Source of the DNA: a bacterium
GTDB taxonomy: Bacteria > Pseudomonadota > Alphaproteobacteria > Rhizobiales > Xanthobacteraceae
Reading direction: 5' to 3'
Assembly: GCA_029946075.1 (NCBI GenBank)
Contig: JAQSDT010000715.1
Location: forward strand, 1-15,539
DNA: 15,539 nucleotides
This document shows, in pieces, positions 14,245 through 15,539 of this stretch. The notes below the pieces were generated by a model. It ran no database searches, had not been told where the DNA came from, and saw nothing but the letters and a program-made list of their open reading frames with translations. Position 1 is the first letter of the stretch; each line of letters opens with the position of its first letter. Position numbers and translations under genes: made by a program.

Positions 14245-14622
14245 TCACCGGTGCCAGCAAGCCGTCGCGGGAAGCGCCACCCTGCCAAGGTGCCCCTGAT
14301 TTGCCCGACGCGTCAAACGCAACCGTTACCGCCAGGAACGGCCGGGAGAGCAGCCAAGGGAGCGGCCGAGGGAGCGGCCGAGGACCGGCTCCAGCGGAAA
14401 TTTCCTACTTTGCATGGGGTTGTTTTCGATTTTTTGTTTTTGCGGACGCCGTGGCCCCGACCACCCGCGCGTCACCCCGGCTTTCAACGGGGCGCGCGAT
14501 TAATAAAACCCTAACGAATCACGTGTGAGGTGGATCACGGAGAAGCAGAACCTGTTCGGACTAGCGTGCGACCCATGGGCGATAGGCACTTCAAACGAAG
14601 CGCCGGCCCTCAGGAGACGACG
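14245..14622. other. Divergent intergenic region
   Basis: This spacer of about 380 bases lies between the dipeptidase and the DUF6894 gene. It has a tandem 12-bp repeat gggagcggccga (14358-14369 and 14370-14381) and a T-rich patch (about 14421-14442). The promoters of both flanking genes should be here but are not clearly readable. A plus-strand ATG at 14530, in frame with the DUF6894 gene, is less likely than 14623 because the latter has a good ribosome site. Confidence 0.4.
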
Positions 14623-14856
14623 ATGGCACAGGTGTATTTTCACTGCTCGAGCTCAGACAAGGTCCGGATCGACCAGTCCGGCATGGCCGTGAGCAATTTC
14701 GCCGAAGCCCGCGATGCCGCCGCCAGCGTGGTGCGCTCGCTGATCATGCAGCACAATGACGAAGACTGGCGCGACTGGGTCGTCCATGTGCAGGACGAAC
14801 TCGACGAAGAGATCTTCGTGATGCCGTTCGCCTTCGTCCTCGGCAAGCCGCACTGA
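14623..14856 (+). CDS. DUF6894-family small protein
   Basis: A 77-residue cytosolic protein, MAQVYFHCSSSDKVRID..., matching the small DUF6894 pattern common in Bradyrhizobium: an early YFH, a D-x-x-G step (IDQSGMAV), then an alanine-rich helix (EARDAAASVVRSLI) and a C-terminal strand (WVVHVQDELDEEIFVMPF). Function is unknown. GGAG lies ten bases before ATG 14623. A 49-residue frame starts eight bases after its stop and may be cotranscribed. Confidence 0.8.
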   Translation: MAQVYFHCSSSDKVRIDQSGMAVSNFAEARDAAASVVRSLIMQHNDEDWRDWVVHVQDELDEEIFVMPFAFVLGKPH

Positions 14857-14864
14857 GGTTTGCC

Positions 14865-15014
14865 ATGACCATCGTGCTCACCCCCTTCTTTCAGCTGCAG
14901 CGCCACCTGGCCGCGAAATGGCAGCGCCTGGTCGAACACGCCAGCTACCGCCCCGAGCGCCACTACATGCGCGGCCCCGGCCCGAAATGGCACGCAAGGC
15001 ATCAGGCGGTTTGA
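14865..15014 (+). CDS. Possible 49-aa protein downstream of the DUF6894 gene
   Basis: ATG 14865 lies eight bases after the DUF6894 stop, with GAGG overlapping that stop, and reads MTIVLTPFFQLQRHLAAKW through to HARHQAV. The codons end mostly in C or G, and the protein is basic and rich in H, R and W. No family is recognised. It ends just before a palindromic repeat (15019). The coupling and ribosome site argue that it is real. Confidence 0.5.
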   Translation: MTIVLTPFFQLQRHLAAKWQRLVEHASYRPERHYMRGPGPKWHARHQAV

Positions 15015-15018
15015 TTCC

Positions 15019-15086
15019 CGTAGCCCCGCTGGAGCGCCTTGTCCGCCGTAGCTCGAAGAGCGGAGGCGGAAGCGCAATCCGGGGCT
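15019..15086. repeat. Palindromic repeat, second copy of the 11914 family
   Basis: AGCCCC (15022-15027) pairs with GGGGCT (15081-15086), with an inner TCCGCC/GGCGGA stem. The inner sequence is almost the same as at 11914-11979. It follows the small operon at 14623-15014 and may end its transcript. Confidence 0.65.
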
Positions 15087-15256
15087 GACCGGCCATTTGG
15101 GAACACGGCCCAGACAAGCCTCAACCTCACCATGTCCTCGCCTTGCTTTGGTCAAACCCTGCTGGCGGTGTGGCGGCCGGGGCTCCGGGGACGGGGAATT
15201 TCAACGCATCGAGTCGCATCACCCAGATGCGGATGACATTGGATGAGGGACCACCA

Positions 15257-15539
15257 ATGCAATCCAAGGAAGCCGATCCGCACGATATCTTTGCGATCGA
15301 AACCATTCTCGCCGCGCGCGCCGACCGGGCGCCGCCGCTGGCGCACGATCCGCATGGCCAGATGGCCGCACCGCACATCAACATCGCGCCCGAGATTTCG
15401 GTGGGCTCGCCGATCCCAAGGATCGAGCCGGGTTTTCGCGTCGACGACGCCAAGGCCAGCCAGGTCGCCACCATTCCGGCCGACGACATCAAGGTCGAAA
15501 AGCCGACCGGCCAGCCGCCCAGCCGCTGGGCCCGGCGCG
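15257..15539 (+). CDS. Hypothetical protein, cut by window end
   Basis: ATG 15257 is preceded by GAGGGA at seven bases and opens a frame without stops to the window edge (94 codons), reading MQSKEADPHDIFAIETILAAR. The visible part is polar and rich in proline and alanine (RADRAPPLAHDP, ISVGSPIPRIEPG), with no signal peptide or domain. It ends PPSRWARR, a basic patch that could precede a membrane segment beyond the window; that is a guess. Codon positions favour G/C, consistent with a real gene. Confidence 0.65.
   Translation, partial: MQSKEADPHDIFAIETILAARADRAPPLAHDPHGQMAAPHINIAPEISVGSPIPRIEPGFRVDDAKASQVATIPADDIKVEKPTGQPPSRWARR

Noticed and set aside
14358..14381. CRISPR-like or longer tandem array
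   Set aside because: Only two exact 12-base units in direct contact, no spacers; a simple tandem duplication.
13351..14514. Plus-strand 387-codon frame opposite the dipeptidase gene
   Set aside because: Shadow frame; the minus strand has all zinc ligands of M19 dipeptidases.
14530..14622. Upstream start for the DUF6894 protein
   Set aside because: The extension has no family similarity and no ribosome site, while 14623 has GGAG and begins the conserved MxxVYFH pattern.

Overview
The window reads as chromosome of an alphaproteobacterium of the Bradyrhizobium/Nitrobacteraceae type. The reasons are a very long B12-dependent ribonucleotide reductase of the form seen in that group, GC-rich codon use ending in C or G, short palindromic repeats that spell GTAGCCC...GGGCTAC, and small families such as DUF6894. 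This assignment is recognition from memory and was not searched.

Layout. Positions 1-643 are the nrdJ upstream region, with a candidate NrdR box, a candidate promoter and a clear intrinsic terminator pointing left (away from nrdJ). A possible 69-residue ORF ends exactly at that terminator. nrdJ fills 644-4393. Ten bases later comes an ImmA/IrrE-type metalloprotease gene (4404-5057), then a second, larger ImmA/IrrE gene (5367-6506). From about 4080, inside nrdJ, to about 6510 the DNA is visibly less GC-rich and uses A/T-ending codons. It looks like an acquired block that replaces the last ~100 codons of nrdJ in frame and brings two proteases.

The native-looking composition returns at 6636 with a secreted SH3-like protein. 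A convergent lipoprotein gene (minus strand), a PhnA/YjdM gene and two toxin-antitoxin remnants or modules follow (9514-9779 broken; 10490-9742 intact Phd plus PemK-like). Then come a minus-strand metabolic pair (VOC protein, then a 3-hydroxyisobutyrate-dehydrogenase-like enzyme), a 52-residue peptide with a double-glycine leader, a secreted protein and an M19 dipeptidase. The window closes on the plus strand with a DUF6894 gene, a 49-residue ORF and a gene cut by the window edge.

The most interesting point is that the first protease ends in a four-cysteine ribbon copying the pattern of the NrdJ C-terminus: CxxC, 13 residues, CDTC, with 10 of 21 positions identical. The protease gene follows nrdJ directly and lies in the same low-GC block as the replaced nrdJ tail. 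Together they suggest an nrdJ-linked module in which the protease shares, mimics or docks through the reductase's redox tail. The physical facts are visible in the sequence; the functional link is inference.
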